Below, piece by piece: positions 11,313 through 22,003 of a stretch of 64,000 bases of DNA. The position numbers were made by a program, and so were the translations under genes. The stretch covers positions 19,594,879 to 19,658,878 of the forward strand of contig OZ020622.1 of assembly GCA_963971575.1 (NCBI GenBank). The letters run 5' to 3'. The notes below the pieces were generated by a model. That model made no database searches. It saw only the letters and a list, made by a program, of their open reading frames with translations, and had not been told where the DNA came from. Source of the DNA: Liopterus haemorrhoidalis (lineage: Eukaryota; Arthropoda; Insecta; Coleoptera; Dytiscidae). Within the stretch, counting starts at the first letter, position 1; the number at the start of each line of letters is the position of its first letter.

Positions 11313-11530
11313 AAATGTCAGAAAAAGTAAAACAGTACAGGACAAAAATAAACATAAAGTTGGTATACCTAATAAAGTATTGGTACGTAAAATAAAAGTT
11401 TGATTGAATCTAATTTGAAAAGTTGGGTAGTATGTCGAATAACATAGAAAGTTTGATGGAAGTATTGTATTATTTTTTACGTCAGTACTACGCAAAAATC
11501 CGTACGGAGAAAAGTATAATGCAGACTTAA
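11313..11530 (+). repeat. Dispersed repeat (gtcagaaaaagtaaaacag family), copy 1
   Basis: Starts aaatgtcagaaaaagtaaa and ends tactacgcaaaaatccgta...agaaaag. The same sequence, diverged, is at 52095-52316, where it was later hit by the rosa-like mariner. It is non-coding, and no terminal structure could be fixed. Confidence 0.6.
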
Positions 11531-12229
11531 CCCTTGTACATTATCTTTATTAGTTAGGTTACCAATACATACAGAGTTGAAACTAGAGATGGAAGAATTT
11601 TCAAAAAAAGAAATAACAGATGCAACTATACAATTAAAAAACGGAAAAGCATCAGGAATAGACAACATACCAGCTGAATTACTAAAAGACGATATAGAAC
11701 AATCTGTATATATTCTGTATATACTGATGAAGAAAATATGGGAGGAGGAAAGAATACCAAAGGATTGGAAAAAAATGCATAATTATTAAATTACCCAAAA
11801 AGGGGGATCTAAGGAAGTGTGGTAACTGGAGAGCTATTGTATTACTAAACGTGGCATCAAAAATAATTTGCAGAATATTACTAGAAAGGATAAAAATTGA
11901 TATTGATAGAAAATTTTTACCTTTAGAAAAAAACCAAGCTGGATTTAGAGCGAAACGTTCTTGCATTGATCATATCTGCACTCTGCGAATAATCTTAGTA
12001 CAGGCAAATGAATGGCAAAAAAAATATATATACTATCTTTGTCGATTTCGAAAAAGCCTTTGATCGTGTGAACAGAGATAAGATGTGGTTAATTTTGGGA
12101 AAATATGGAATACCAGAGAAATATATATCTATAATAAAGTTATTATACGAAGGTTATACAGCAAGAATCGAGCACGGAGGTAAATTAACACAAGAAATTG
12201 ACATATACAGCGGAGTGAGACAGGGCTAT

Positions 12230-13486
12230 AATAATAATAATAATAATAGTTTTATTGACCAAATTACAAATACAAAGAACTGCTTTCAGTCAGTCAATAC
12301 AATATTAAGAGACAAAGTCATAAAAGTTTATCAAAATTAACGTTGTTAAATTCATCAATTGTGTACAATGGGTTATTTATAAATAAGTGTTTAAGTTTAA
12401 GTTTGAATTTGTCTACTGGTAGTGTAGTAATAGTCTCTGGTAAAAGATTATAAAATTTCACAGCAAAGTAATTTGAACAATTCCTGGATTTATTTAAGCG
12501 CAAAAACTTACCACGAATATTATTTTTACAACGCGTGTTGTGCTCGTGCGTTTCACTAAAAGTGATATAATTGTGCAAGTTTTTGCGTACAAACAATAGA
12601 CACAAATAAATAAATAGTGAAGGCAATGACATTATTTTCAGCTTTACAAAAAGATCTCGACAATCCGCTCTAAAAGGAGCACTGGCAATTATTCTTACAA
12701 CTTTACGTTGTAAGCTGAAAATTCTTTTGGCTGCAGGTGAATGTCCCCAGATTATTAACCCATAGGTTAGGTGGGACTGAAAGAGGGAGAAATAGGCTTT
12801 CAATACAACATCTATGCTGACTTCATGCTTCAGATTCCTTACTAGATACACGGTCGATCGCAGTTTACGACTGAGTACATCCACGTGCTGATCCCAACGA
12901 AGGTAAGGATCAACGTGGATACCAAGAAATTTAACGAAAGGGGGATTGGCAAAATCATGTTTTCTGGTGCTCAGTAGCAAGGTCTGGGTTTTATCTGTAT
13001 TTAAAATTAGTTTATTGCTAGACAACCAAGAGTTTGCACTGTTCACCAGAGGAACATTTTCCGTAATAAGGGATTCTAGATCATGGTTGCAATTTAGTAA
13101 TGTTGTATCGTCAGCGTAAAGAATTGATTTAGATGTCATAGCGAGAGGCAAGTCGTTAACATATATTAAGAATAGTAGCGGTCCGAGAACTGAACCTTGG
13201 GGAATACCAAAATGTAAAGGAAGATACTCAGAAACGCTACTTTTAAATTGGGTAAACTGTTTCCGGTTAGATAAGTATGATTTAAGCATGGCACGGCTCT
13301 TGTCGTCAAAACCATAAAATGATAGTTTGGTTAGTAAAATATCATGAGATATGCAGTCAAAAGCCTTGCTTAAATCAAGAAAAACACTAAGACAGTATTT
13401 CCCTGATTCTAATGCATCCGAAACATACGCGACAAAGTCCAAAACTGCATCTATAGTGAATCTGCATACTTTCCCCAATTTTGTTT
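12230..13486 (-). mobile_element. 5'-truncated LINE on the minus strand, with TTA-type tail
   Basis: The 3' end lies at the left: stop near 12318, short 3' UTR, then an (ata)n tract at 12230-12249. The 5' truncation point is at about 13478-13486. It sits inside the plus-strand LINE right after that element's GVRQG codons. Confidence 0.75.
12318..13478 (-). CDS. Reverse transcriptase of a 5'-truncated LINE
   Basis: An open frame of about 386 codons with no stop. It begins inside the RT domain at a TTG codon, so there is no true start. In order: TIDAVLDFVAYVSDAL; FLDLSKAFDCISHDIL (catalytic block A with its Asp); HFGIPQGSVLGPLLFLIYVN; ILYADDTTLL (catalytic YADD intact); FLGIHVDPYLRW; the thumb region; and a C-terminal HEHNTRCKNNIRG motif followed by NKSRNCSNYFAVKFYNLLP, as in CR1/L2/Jockey-group elements. 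The apurinic-type endonuclease and the first RT blocks are absent. The uninterrupted frame indicates a more recent insertion than its host LINE. Confidence 0.85.
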   Translation of the reverse strand: MGKVCRFTIDAVLDFVAYVSDALESGKYCLSVFLDLSKAFDCISHDILLTKLSFYGFDDKSRAMLKSYLSNRKQFTQFKSSVSEYLPLHFGIPQGSVLGPLLFLIYVNDLPLAMTSKSILYADDTTLLNCNHDLESLITENVPLVNSANSWLSSNKLILNTDKTQTLLLSTRKHDFANPPFVKFLGIHVDPYLRWDQHVDVLSRKLRSTVYLVRNLKHEVSIDVVLKAYFSLFQSHLTYGLIIWGHSPAAKRIFSLQRKVVRIIASAPFRADCRDLFVKLKIMSLPSLFIYLCLLFVRKNLHNYITFSETHEHNTRCKNNIRGKFLRLNKSRNCSNYFAVKFYNLLPETITTLPVDKFKLKLKHLFINNPLYTIDEFNNVNFDKLL

Positions 13487-13494
13487 GTCATAGT

Positions 13495-13647
13495 TAGGGT
13501 AACCATTTTCTTAAGAAGGCAATGCGGGACAGAGCAAAAAAAAGGTCCTCATCTCCCAAATCCAAGTGAAGAGCAAAAAAAAGGTCCTCACCTCCCAAAT
13601 CCAAATGCGGGACAAAATGTTAAAATGCGGGACGAATGGTTACCCTA
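13495..13647. mobile_element. hAT-type MITE, 153 bp
   Basis: 13-bp perfect terminal inverted repeats (tagggtaaccatt / aatggttacccta) and a perfect 8-bp target duplication gtcatagt (13487-13494, 13648-13655). Inside is a tandem duplication of about 46 bp containing gagcaaaaaaaaggtcctca. The right flank is LINE sequence, so it landed at the junction of the two LINEs. Confidence 0.85.
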
Positions 13648-14525
13648 GTCATAGTCATTCAGTGGGTGATCAGAAAGGTCGTAGATGGTAAAACAGGTAT
13701 AACATGGAATATCAGCTGGAAGATCTGGAATATGCGGATGGCGTTTGTTTACTGACAGAGAATAGTGGACTTATGCAGAAGAAGCTGGAAAAATTAGCAG
13801 AAGCAGCAAAAGGTATAGGACTCAAAATAAAAGTTGAAAAAACTCTGATATTTTACGAGGAAATAAAATGAAAGAGAGGAAGATATATGTACAACAAAAA
13901 GAAGTAAAAACTGTTAAATTTTGTTATTAGGCAGCACGATAGAAGGAAACGGCGGGTGCACTACAGACATGCAGACAAGAATAGGAGAAGCACAAAATGC
14001 ATTTAACATGTTAAGAAAGGTATGGGAGGCAAAAGAAATAACAAAGAAAACTAAAATAAAATTATACAACAGTAACGTGAAAAGTATACTGCTGTATGGA
14101 GCCGAAACGTGGACAGGAGACAAGAAGGACATACAACGTATACAAACTTTTATTAACAAATGTTTAAGGAAAATCTTGGGAATATTCTGGCCCGAAAAAA
14201 TAACGAAAAACTGTGGGAAATAACAGAACAAGTACCAGTTAGGAGCACTATAAAAAATAAGAAATGGAAATGGATAGGACACACGTTAAAAAAACCAATG
14301 GAAAACATAACAAGACAAGCAATAGAATATAATCTAAAAGGGAAACGGCAAACTGGAAGACCGACAGAAACACGAAAAAGTAGCATAGACAGGGAATATG
14401 CAGAAATTGGAATGACCTGGAATGAAATTAAACGTAAAGCAAAGGATAGAGAAAAGTAGAGAGAGATTGTTGAAAAAATATGTATAACATCTAACTGTAC
14501 CAACTAAAAAGAAAAATAAGAAGAA

Positions 14526-15300
14526 GTGAAGTGCACTGGTCTTGCCAACCAACCACTTTTCTACCGGCTATAGAAACGCGTTTACGCGCCCTATGCTCCA
14601 CTCGGGAGCTAAAAGGACAAAGAGAGAGTTAGGTCTACAACTTAACTACCACCCATCACAGTCATCAAAATTGTAGAAATTTTGCTGCTTACTTTAGGAT
14701 CGTAACCCAATTCCCCATTCGTGAAAAATATTACTGCTTTATGCACTTGTTACATAAATAACTACCGATTTTCAGTTGCTTAGTTATTTAGTTTTTATAA
14801 AATTAGTATATGTCTTGTTAGGTCCTGGAGGGGGGTCCGAAACTCTCTTGTGTGTGCTCCTAATCAGTGTTCTCACAACAACCCCGAATGATCTATAAGA
14901 AACTAATATACTAACTACATTTTCCGGACAAACTTCCATTTTTCAAACGTCTAATTAGTCATTTTAAATATAAAGTTACTCCCTTTTAGTCATTGTCGAC
15001 CTATATGAGGTCATTTGGAATCCAACCCGCAGAGATGCTGTTTTAGTTCCTAGTAAACCTACACTTAGACGTTGAAGTATCTCATTTAGTAAGAAAGTGG
15101 CTACAAACCGCTAGTCGTTCTGTTCATTTCCTTCTTTATAAGATGATAAAGCTCTACAGTGAAATATTTAACAACGTATAGGCGGAAATATCTCTTGTCT
15201 TCCTTATTTGATAAATAAAATTGAATCAGTGTCTTGTCGCAACGTGTTTTTACGAATATCTGAGAGAAATATATTTCTTTCATATACGGTTAACATTATA
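14526..15300. other. No gene recognised
   Basis: Spacer between the LINE and the Harbinger element. Short minus-strand open frames here have no recognisable motif. Confidence 0.5.
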
Positions 15301-16447
15301 GGGCCATGTTCATAATGTTTTACTAAATCTTAGTAGCACTTCTAAGACAAGTATACTAAGCGTTACTAAAAATGGGTGTTCATAATACAGAATTATTGTT
15401 AGTAGTGCTTAGTAGTGCTTAGTAAATTGTAATTTAGTAGTACAGATTTAGAAGTGCGGAGAGGCTGTATTAAATACATTAAAATAGCAATTGTGTTCAT
15501 AATACTGATTGACTTTAATCATGTATATGAGAGATTTGCGTGATGTTCGTGAAATTCGTGAATTACGGGCACAATTGCCAAGAAAATTTTATAGTAAAAG
15601 AAAAAATGTATTAGAAATATTAAGTGAAGAAGATTACAAAAAAAATTATAGATTTTCAAAATACAGCGTTCGAACATTAATTGAAATCTTACATGACGAT
15701 ATAAAACCGGTATCTTCAAAAGGTGGAAGTATTTCTACTGAACTCCAAATATGTATTGCTTTACGTTATTTTGCGAAAGGTTCATATCAACAAGATATAG
15801 GTAAGTAGTTAATAACATGAATAATTAGTTACCATTATGTTTTTATTCAGAATTCTTTTAACATAATAATGCTTATTGTAGCTGATTTACATAGAGTCAG
15901 CAGACCAACTGTCTCGCGAATTATAAAATGTGTTAGTTTCGCCTTAGCCAGAAAACGATCACAATTTATATTATTTCCTGCAGAACTAGAAACTGTAAAA
16001 CGAAAATTTGATGACATTGCTCAAATGCCTAATATAGTTGGTGGTATTGATGGGACGCACATAAAAATCAAAAACCCAGGTGGACCTTATCGTGATGCAT
16101 ATGTATGTCGTAAAGGTTTCCATTCATTAAATGTACAGGTAAATTTATTTCCAAAGTGTATGACAATAAGATAATTTATTATATATTTTCACAGGTTATT
16201 TGTGATGCAAATTGTAAAATAACCGATAATACAAGCTAGTAACACGCCTTCCATCTCTTTTAACATGTTGAACAGTGCATATGTGCTCTTTCTAATGCCA
16301 ACAGCAACGTTGCCAAATTTACATCGATATTAGTTAAAATATCTTAGTATTGTGATTATGAACACTACTAACGATAGTATCCTACTTGCTTATTTTAACA
16401 AGTAACGCTTAATCGCAATATTTAGTAAAAGATTATGAACATGGCCC
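15301..16447 (+). mobile_element. Truncated PIF/Harbinger element
   Basis: Terminal inverted repeats gggccatgttcataat...tttactaaat at left and atttagtaaaagattatgaa...catggccc at right. Subterminal aagcgttac/gtaacgctt also pair. Flanks are ATTATA and ATTATT, so the target duplication is imperfect. It carries the first part of a HARBI1-like transposase gene; the 3' half of the gene is deleted. Confidence 0.8.
15521..16230 (+). pseudogene. HARBI1-like (PIF/Harbinger) transposase, 3' half missing
   Basis: The first ATG is 15521 (MYMRDLRDVREIREL). Exon 1 encodes EEDYKKNYRFSKYSVRTLIE and LQICIALRYFAKGSYQQDI, the usual N-terminal region. A probable intron (donor gtaagt at 15800, acceptor ttattgtag near 15880) leads to exon 2: DLHRVSRPTVSRIIKCV, then NIVGGIDGTHIKIKNPGG with the first catalytic Asp. 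A second probable intron (donor gtaaat at 16140, acceptor ttttcacag near 16194) leads to VICDANCKITD with the second Asp. Stops follow at once and the third acidic residue is absent. Known relatives are about 350-400 residues; this copy keeps roughly 200. The exon joins keep frame and restore family motifs. Confidence 0.75.
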
Positions 16448-16611
16448 ATTATTATTATTATAGCTTTCTTAAAAATTAACAACCCTTAATTTCATCGTAC
16501 ATATATAATTAGCAAATGTGTGTATGTGATCTGGGTAACATTGTAACGTCATTTCTTCCTAAGGTTCTTGTGATTGGCTAACTGGGGACTCTTGAGGTCT
16601 CTTGATTGACA
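16448..16611. other. No feature recognised
   Basis: Short AT-rich spacer. Confidence 0.4.
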
Positions 16612-17300
16612 GGTATTTTGCAGATTTATTCTCTAAGAAGCTACGAATATAATTACATATAGAAATGTGTAGGATTTCGTAGGCATAAACAAGAAACTAT
16701 AGATACTACTATATGATTTGACCGATATGAAAAATAGTTTTCAAATTTATTTTCTAAGAATCTGCGGATAAAATAACATATACATATGTCTAGGGTTTCG
16801 TAGGCATAAACAAGAAACTCTAGACACTCCTATATCCTATGATCGATATGAAAAATATTTTGCAGATTTATTTCCTAAGAATCTGCGGATAAAATAACGT
16901 ATAGAAATGTCTAGGATTTCGTAGGCATAAACAAGAAACTCTAGACACTCCTACATTCTTTGAGTGATACGAACAATATTTTGCAGATTTATTTTTTAAG
17001 AATCTACAAATATAATTATTTACAGAAATGTCTATTTCGTAGGCATAAACAAGAAACTCTAGACACTCCTATGTCCTATGATCAATATAAATAATATTTT
17101 GCAGATTTATTCTCTAAGAAACTGCGGATATAATTACATATAGAAATGTTTAGGGCTTCGTAGGAGAAACTCTAGACACGCCTATATCCTTTAAACGATA
17201 TGAACAATATTTTGCAGATTTAGTCTATAAGAATCTACGAATATAATTATATATGGAAATGTTTCGTAGGCATAAAAGAAAAACTATATACTAGTAATTT
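16612..17300. repeat. Tandem repeat, six units of about 113-122 bp
   Basis: Each unit contains ttttgcagatttattctcta, a block ending taattacatatagaaatgt, then gtaggcataaacaagaaact and ctagacactcctatatcct. Unit starts are near 16616, 16738, 16859, 16979, 17097 and 17210. Units differ by point changes and small deletions (the last two lack part of the aggcataaac block). This is satellite-like, and no coding frame persists. Confidence 0.9.
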
Positions 17301-17650
17301 TTGGCAGTTTCTGTTTTGAGAAAAGTGATTAGCTGGTATTAAACAGACACAACCTACTCCATCAGCCGTTTTTGAGGCGTTGGTGCAGAGATGTGTTGCA
17401 TTGGGCCATTTGGCTCGGGTCTTCATTATGATGTCCATTTCTGACTGATTTATGGTGATTATTGAAGGATCCGGGATGAAGAATGAGTTTGGTAAGAAAT
17501 AATCAACTGGGACCATGTAACATGGCCACGTCAGAATGGTTGAGGGCGGATTATTTCACTGAGTTGAAGAAAACTGTCGACTAGGGTTCATCTATTTTGC
17601 CAATAGTGAGAGGCCAAAAATGTATTCCTAGTTTATAATTATAACTTGTT
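17301..17650. other. No gene recognised
   Basis: A minus-strand frame of 89 codons at 17247-17516 overlaps the tandem repeat and shows no motif. Confidence 0.45.
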
Positions 17651-18260
17651 AATCTCTATACACATAAAAGTCAACGTCTCTCTGTCTATCTGTTTGTCTG
17701 TATGTGTGTCCGTATATGTGCTTTGCACTCGAGAACTGCTGATCCGATTTTTCTATATGTAGCTACATCATCTAGTCAGGTTTTCGACTGTTTCAATCAG
17801 TTCAATAGGTCCAGAGTTATAAATATGTTTGTGCGAGCGGGTAAAACGAAATCCATGTCTTCCGTCCATATTTAAGGCATTTTCTTGAAATAATCAGCGA
17901 TAACATAAGTTTTATCAGCAGCAAAGTTGGTACACGATTTATACAGTAATCAGAATTGAAAGAATTTTGAATATCTATTCACTAATTCCAAAGATATAAT
18001 AATATTTGTGCGAGCAGGTCGTTCAAAATCCACATCTTCGGTTTGTATTTAACACATTACTCGAGAACTGCTGATCTAGATTTCATGCGGTTTTTTCTAT
18101 CTGTAACTACATCATCTGATCAGATTTAAGGCTATGTTTTATTAAGCGGTTTAGTATTTCCAAAGTTATAATAAAATTTGTGCGCGCGGTTGAAACGAAA
18201 TTAATGGTTTCGCTGATAATTTGAAGAAAATGCGTTAGATATGCACGGAAAACAGCGGAT
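17651..18260 (+). mobile_element. Possible Helitron-like element with degenerate internal repeats
   Basis: The start aatctctatacacataaaag resembles Helitron 5' ends (A followed by TCTCTATA). The interior has three degenerate units of roughly 175 bp marked by gttataaatatgtttgtgcg at about 17816, atataataatatttgtgcga at about 17994 and gttataataaaatttgtgcg at about 18170; ctcgagaactgctgatc occurs at 17728 and 18061. No CTRR 3' end was found, so the right boundary is a guess. Confidence 0.35.
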
Positions 18261-18614
18261 TTCGTTCCACCCACATTCAAGTAGGAAACTTTGGGATGAA
18301 ATCTATCGCAACTCCATCAAACACAAGGCATCCTTCTATGGATAACTAGTTTCAACTTTACCACCAAAACCCTGGTACAAGCATGCAGACAACAAATCAT
18401 ATTTAAAGACGGTCTATCGCCTAAAGTTCAATCAAACATACTCTCCAGAACATCTTCGTAGAATAGGACTAAAAGGTTCACTATCATGCGACTGCACAGC
18501 CGGTGCCATTGGAGATATAAACCACCTCTTTCTTAACTGCCCGATGTACCAGATTCAGCAGAGATAACTTTATGAAGAACTTGCCCTACACAAGATCCCA
18601 CTACTCACTAGTAT

Positions 18615-19576
18615 TTAGGGATGGGAAAAAAATATCTATGTATCGAAAACATCGAAGTTTTTTTAAAAACATCGATGTTTTTACCATCGATGTTCAGATG
18701 GCGATAGTATCGATAAAACATCGATGTCTACTACCGATATCGATGTTTGAACTTTGAAATTCAGAACTACCGCTAGAGGCGCTGGAATTTTGAGTCTTGT
18801 TGACACTTTCCCAGTTGTTATTCCTCCAATCTCTAGAATTACAGTATTGGGAAATATAATTATAATTTATTTACTAATAAAACTATTATTAGGATAATTA
18901 CATTGTAATGTTAGTGTAAAATTAATATTAGGATTGCTATATTAGTGTTAGAAAAAAATGTAATGTGTACAGTCTATTTCAAACGATTAGGAGGAACTAA
19001 CCGGAATTTTCATTTTTGTAAGTTATCACTAGCTATTTTTTTATGTATTTAAGTTTGCTTTTCTTGAACAAAATGATCAAAAGCTTCAATCAATCGGTAA
19101 AAGTAACTAGAATTGAAAATCTAGTTCCGCGTAAACCAAAGGAACAGACTTTATTTCAACTTCTATCTTTCTATTTAACATAGAAATTGTTATTTTTATG
19201 TTAAATAATATAAAATTACCATTAAGATTACTATATTAGTATTATAATAAAATGCAATATTTCATTTCGTAAAAATAGTAGGTATAAATTAGAATTATTA
19301 TATTGGGTATAATTAATGTTAATGTTAAATTAATTACTATTAAAAAATAATATTTCTATTTAAAAATCTAATAAATGCATTTTTTCGTATGTTATCTTTA
19401 CATTATTAAATAAAACGTATATAATATAAATAAATAGCTTTTTTAATATTAATAAAACATCTATGTATCGGAAACATCGATGTTTTTGCTACAATTTTTT
19501 TTTTCAACATCGATAGTAAGCGCCGATGTTAACATCGATGTTAAACATCGATGTTTTGCCTTCGATGTACAACCCT
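18615..19576. mobile_element. hAT-like non-autonomous element, 962 bp
   Basis: Flanked by a perfect 8-bp duplication actagtat (18607-18614, 19577-19584). Left end ttagggatggg and right end ...gtacaaccct are weakly inverted. Both subterminal regions are packed with acatcgatgtt-type motifs, comparable to the atatcgat arrays of the element at 1729-3445. No transposase. A short ggcggaacta-family MITE (18968-19150) lies inside. Confidence 0.75.
18968..19150. mobile_element. Short MITE of the ggcggaacta family
   Basis: Inverted ends cagtctatttcaaacgatta / taaaccaaaggaacagact with inner aggaactaa and ctagttccgc. Related to 1893-2984 and 48186-48362. Confidence 0.5.
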
Positions 19577-19740
19577 ACTAGTATATTAACCCTTCTAGAT
19601 AATATTAAACTAAATCCTATTGTGTACAAATATATAACTAGAGCTAGCATCAAAATTTAATGTATCAAGCTATATAAATTAATTCCTAAATGTGTACTTG
19701 ATGGCTGATAGGGACGAAACTAAGGCAATTCCAAAAAAAA

Positions 19741-20250
19741 ATAACTTGAGATAATTTTTTTTTTGCTGTTGAAGGAATATATTTTTTTAAATCGTGTACA
19801 CTATGGTGAACCTTTCATTTTCTTTCAAATATTCAGTTATCTGTGTCAAATCCTTGAGATATATACACAGATATTACATTTCAACAACATAGTGTCTGGA
19901 GTTTAGTAGCAAAAAGCTTCGTCTCTCAGTCAATAGAACGTTTATTGAGGAATGAAACAGTGACACACAAGTAGTAAGTGATTTTAAAATGCCAGAGAGC
20001 TGTTTAATTTTATTTTACAACCCGTTTCATTTCCGCTTCGACATTTGTTATATCTTACATTTACAGAACATGTGGGAAACTCATCAAACACTTCCAATCA
20101 AATCGCTTTAAATTAACTCTCATTTTTAAACTCTGAATCACTCTTTACATTCTTTATAAAATTAGATTTAAATGTGGAAATAAACGGTCTACAACAAGTG
20201 CATAAACATTCATAAATAACTTATTTGACAATCAGGTAAGTATTTATGTT
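19741..20250. other. No gene recognised
   Basis: AT-rich spacer; nothing supported. Confidence 0.45.
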
Positions 20251-20760
20251 TTTACCGACCGCCAACATATATAAGGGAGGTATTGTTGTGATCATACCTA
20301 TTTTGACATTTCGAGATTACGATGGATCTCCACGAATTGAGGTCCCTACATAACGTTTTGACTATTTTTAGCATGATATTTGTCGGTCTGTCTGTCCGTC
20401 CGTCCGTCCGTCCGTCCGTCTGTCTGTCTGTCCGTCTGTTTGTCTGTCTGTCTGTCTGTGTAGACGTGCAGAGCTAATTCGGCTAAAAGGATTTTTATGA
20501 AACTTCATATTTAAGCTTCCGCCATCAATGGCACAAGTTGATCAACTTTTGGTAAAAATCGGTTGACTAGAAATGGGAGTTTACTCGTGTTGATTTTAAG
20601 ATTCTTGCGAATATTTAGCAACAAAAAAATATTTCGAAAAAATTTATTTAAAAAAGTTGATATAAATGCAATAACTAATAACTTTTAATTGAGACGTTTT
20701 TTGATAAAACGAGAAATTTCGAAAAAATTTTGTAAATTTTTTACAAAAAAATAGTAGCGG
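20251..20760 (+). mobile_element. accgaccgcc family repeat, copy 1 (truncated)
   Basis: Starts taccgaccgccaacatatat, then gggaggtattgt, the marker cgagattacgatggatctcc and ataacgttttgacta. A CTGT/CCGT tract at 20384-20460 follows, then gacgtgcagagctaattcgg and atcaatggcacaagttgatc. Longer copies are at 40645-41325 and 61070-61720; here the right end is missing. Confidence 0.7.
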
Positions 20761-21610
20761 TAAGCGCAGCGGTGAATACGGTCAATTACACTGTAAATTA
20801 ATCCCAAAATAAATTCATAAAAAATCTTAATTCTAAATATAAAGAAAAATTTATATTGAATTTCTACAAAAAAAAAAGATACATTTAAATAATTTCTCAA
20901 CGCAAAATGTTGAGAAATGGATACAGATCTACTAGTAAATTTATAACAAATATATTAAAATAAATAAATGAAAAATATATTAAACAAAACGAATGGCAGG
21001 TAGAAACTGTATAACACGCGTTCGTACTGACTTGCAGCGACTTATGACGTCACCCAATAAAATGAAAAATTTGAAATAAATATAAAATGGACAGTTTTTA
21101 TAATAAATTTTATAAAATAATTCACAAACCTTGCTCTCTGGCCTCATAAAATTGCAGTAATTAATTGATTACAGCAACAATGACCGGTTTTAAACACAAA
21201 CTGGATCTGGAGGGAAAACTCCAGAAGAAATAGTTTTAAGAAAATATAAATTTGTTAATTAATATATCCTGATATATTAATTAAAAATTTACATAAATCA
21301 GGGGATCCTGAATATAAATTGCACTAATTTTAAACTCTTGTAACAATATAAAAAAAATATATTAATGAATAAAAAATAGATGATTTTGGCTAGCAAGTGT
21401 CTTACCAGCGGCTCTAAACATGTTTTATTTTAAGGAAAACAAATGGTTATTTTAAATAAATCAAAATTAGGTTTAAATTAATACAATAATAAGTTATTAT
21501 AGTATTATATAATAATATATAAAATATTATTGTATCGGGTAAAGTATATGGTAATCTATTTGTATTTTAGGAATAAAATACAGTATGGTTTTAAACATGT
21601 TTTTTCTAAA
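20761..21610. other. No gene recognised
   Basis: Very AT-rich sequence without a supported feature. The minus-strand frame at 20685-20900 is low-complexity. Confidence 0.5.
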
Positions 21611-22003
21611 AAAGTTTAAAATAAAAACACTCGGTTAATTGTTTCAAAAATTATTTACTGTATTTATACGTATTTCGACTTACAAAGTCATCTTCAGAAT
21701 AAATAGATCACATACATAACTGAAATATATATCAACAGGTAGGTACAACAAACAAGATAATAAAGGAAAAACCTAAAGGATTAAAAAGTTGTTCATTCAT
21801 TAAATTTTTGTTCTTAGAAACAGCCTTTTTAATCTCAAACGCTTCTAACATGTCCAGTTTTAATCCCTTAGGTTGTACATGTAATATTTTTACATTATCA
21901 AAATCAAACGTATGATTGTTGTGAATCATGTGTTCTGCAACATTAGAATGGGTTTTGTTGAGACGCCATGCGCTCATGTGCTTTTTGATGTTTTTTCTTA
22001 CTT
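21611..22003 (-). pseudogene. Penelope-like element C-terminus and 3' end
   Basis: The minus frame encodes MSAWRLNKTHSNVAEHMIHN and a C-terminal block LKLDMLEAFEIKKAVSKNKN, the usual end of the GIY-YIG endonuclease domain of Penelope-like elements. The GIY-YIG core itself and the RT are missing. Downstream (21620-21720) is gaagatgactttgtaagtcg followed by aaatacgtata and ttaaccgagtg, sharing aaatacgtata and aaccgagtg with the Penelope-like 3' end at 63798-63840. So this is a 5'-truncated copy. Confidence 0.75.

Larger units (their letters stand above)
11577..14525 (+). pseudogene. Non-LTR retrotransposon (LINE) RT, split by two insertions
   Basis: The 5' part (11577-12229) encodes FSKKEITDATIQLKNGKAS and IDNIPAELLK (RT block 1), then in other frames KLPKKGDLRKCGNWRAI, QAGFRAKRSCIDHICTLR, FVDFEKAFDRVNRD and ending at SGVRQG. 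The 3' part resumes near 13650 with WVIRKVVDGKTGITWNI, LEDLEYADG (YADD with the second Asp replaced by Gly), then LLGSTIEGNGG, NSNVKSILLYGAETW and a C-terminal KWKWIGHTLKK / GKRQTGRP block. It ends in an AAG-rich tail at about 14525. Endonuclease and 5' end are missing. A minus-strand LINE (12230-13486) and a hAT MITE (13495-13647) sit between the parts, and about eight codons between GVRQG and the next block seem lost. Frameshifts and the YADG change make it inactive. The C-terminal block is typical of RTE-like elements, but I cannot fix the clade. Confidence 0.75.
18280..19740 (+). pseudogene. Jockey-like LINE C-terminus and 3' end, split by hAT element
   Basis: Before the insertion the frame reads PWYKHADNKSYLKTVYRLKF, HLRRIGLKGSLSCDCTAGAI and DINHLFLNCPMYQ, the cysteine/histidine motif (CxC...H...C) near the end of many LINE ORF2 proteins. 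There is one in-frame stop before LYEELALHKIPLL. After the hAT element (18615-19576) the same frame continues with LLDNIKLNPIVYKYITRASI and a stop at about 19660. A 3' UTR and an A-rich tail at about 19730 follow. The 5' part is missing. Confidence 0.65.

Noticed and set aside
13914..14552. Minus-strand hydrophobic frames
   Set aside because: Antisense shadows of the plus-strand LINE RT.
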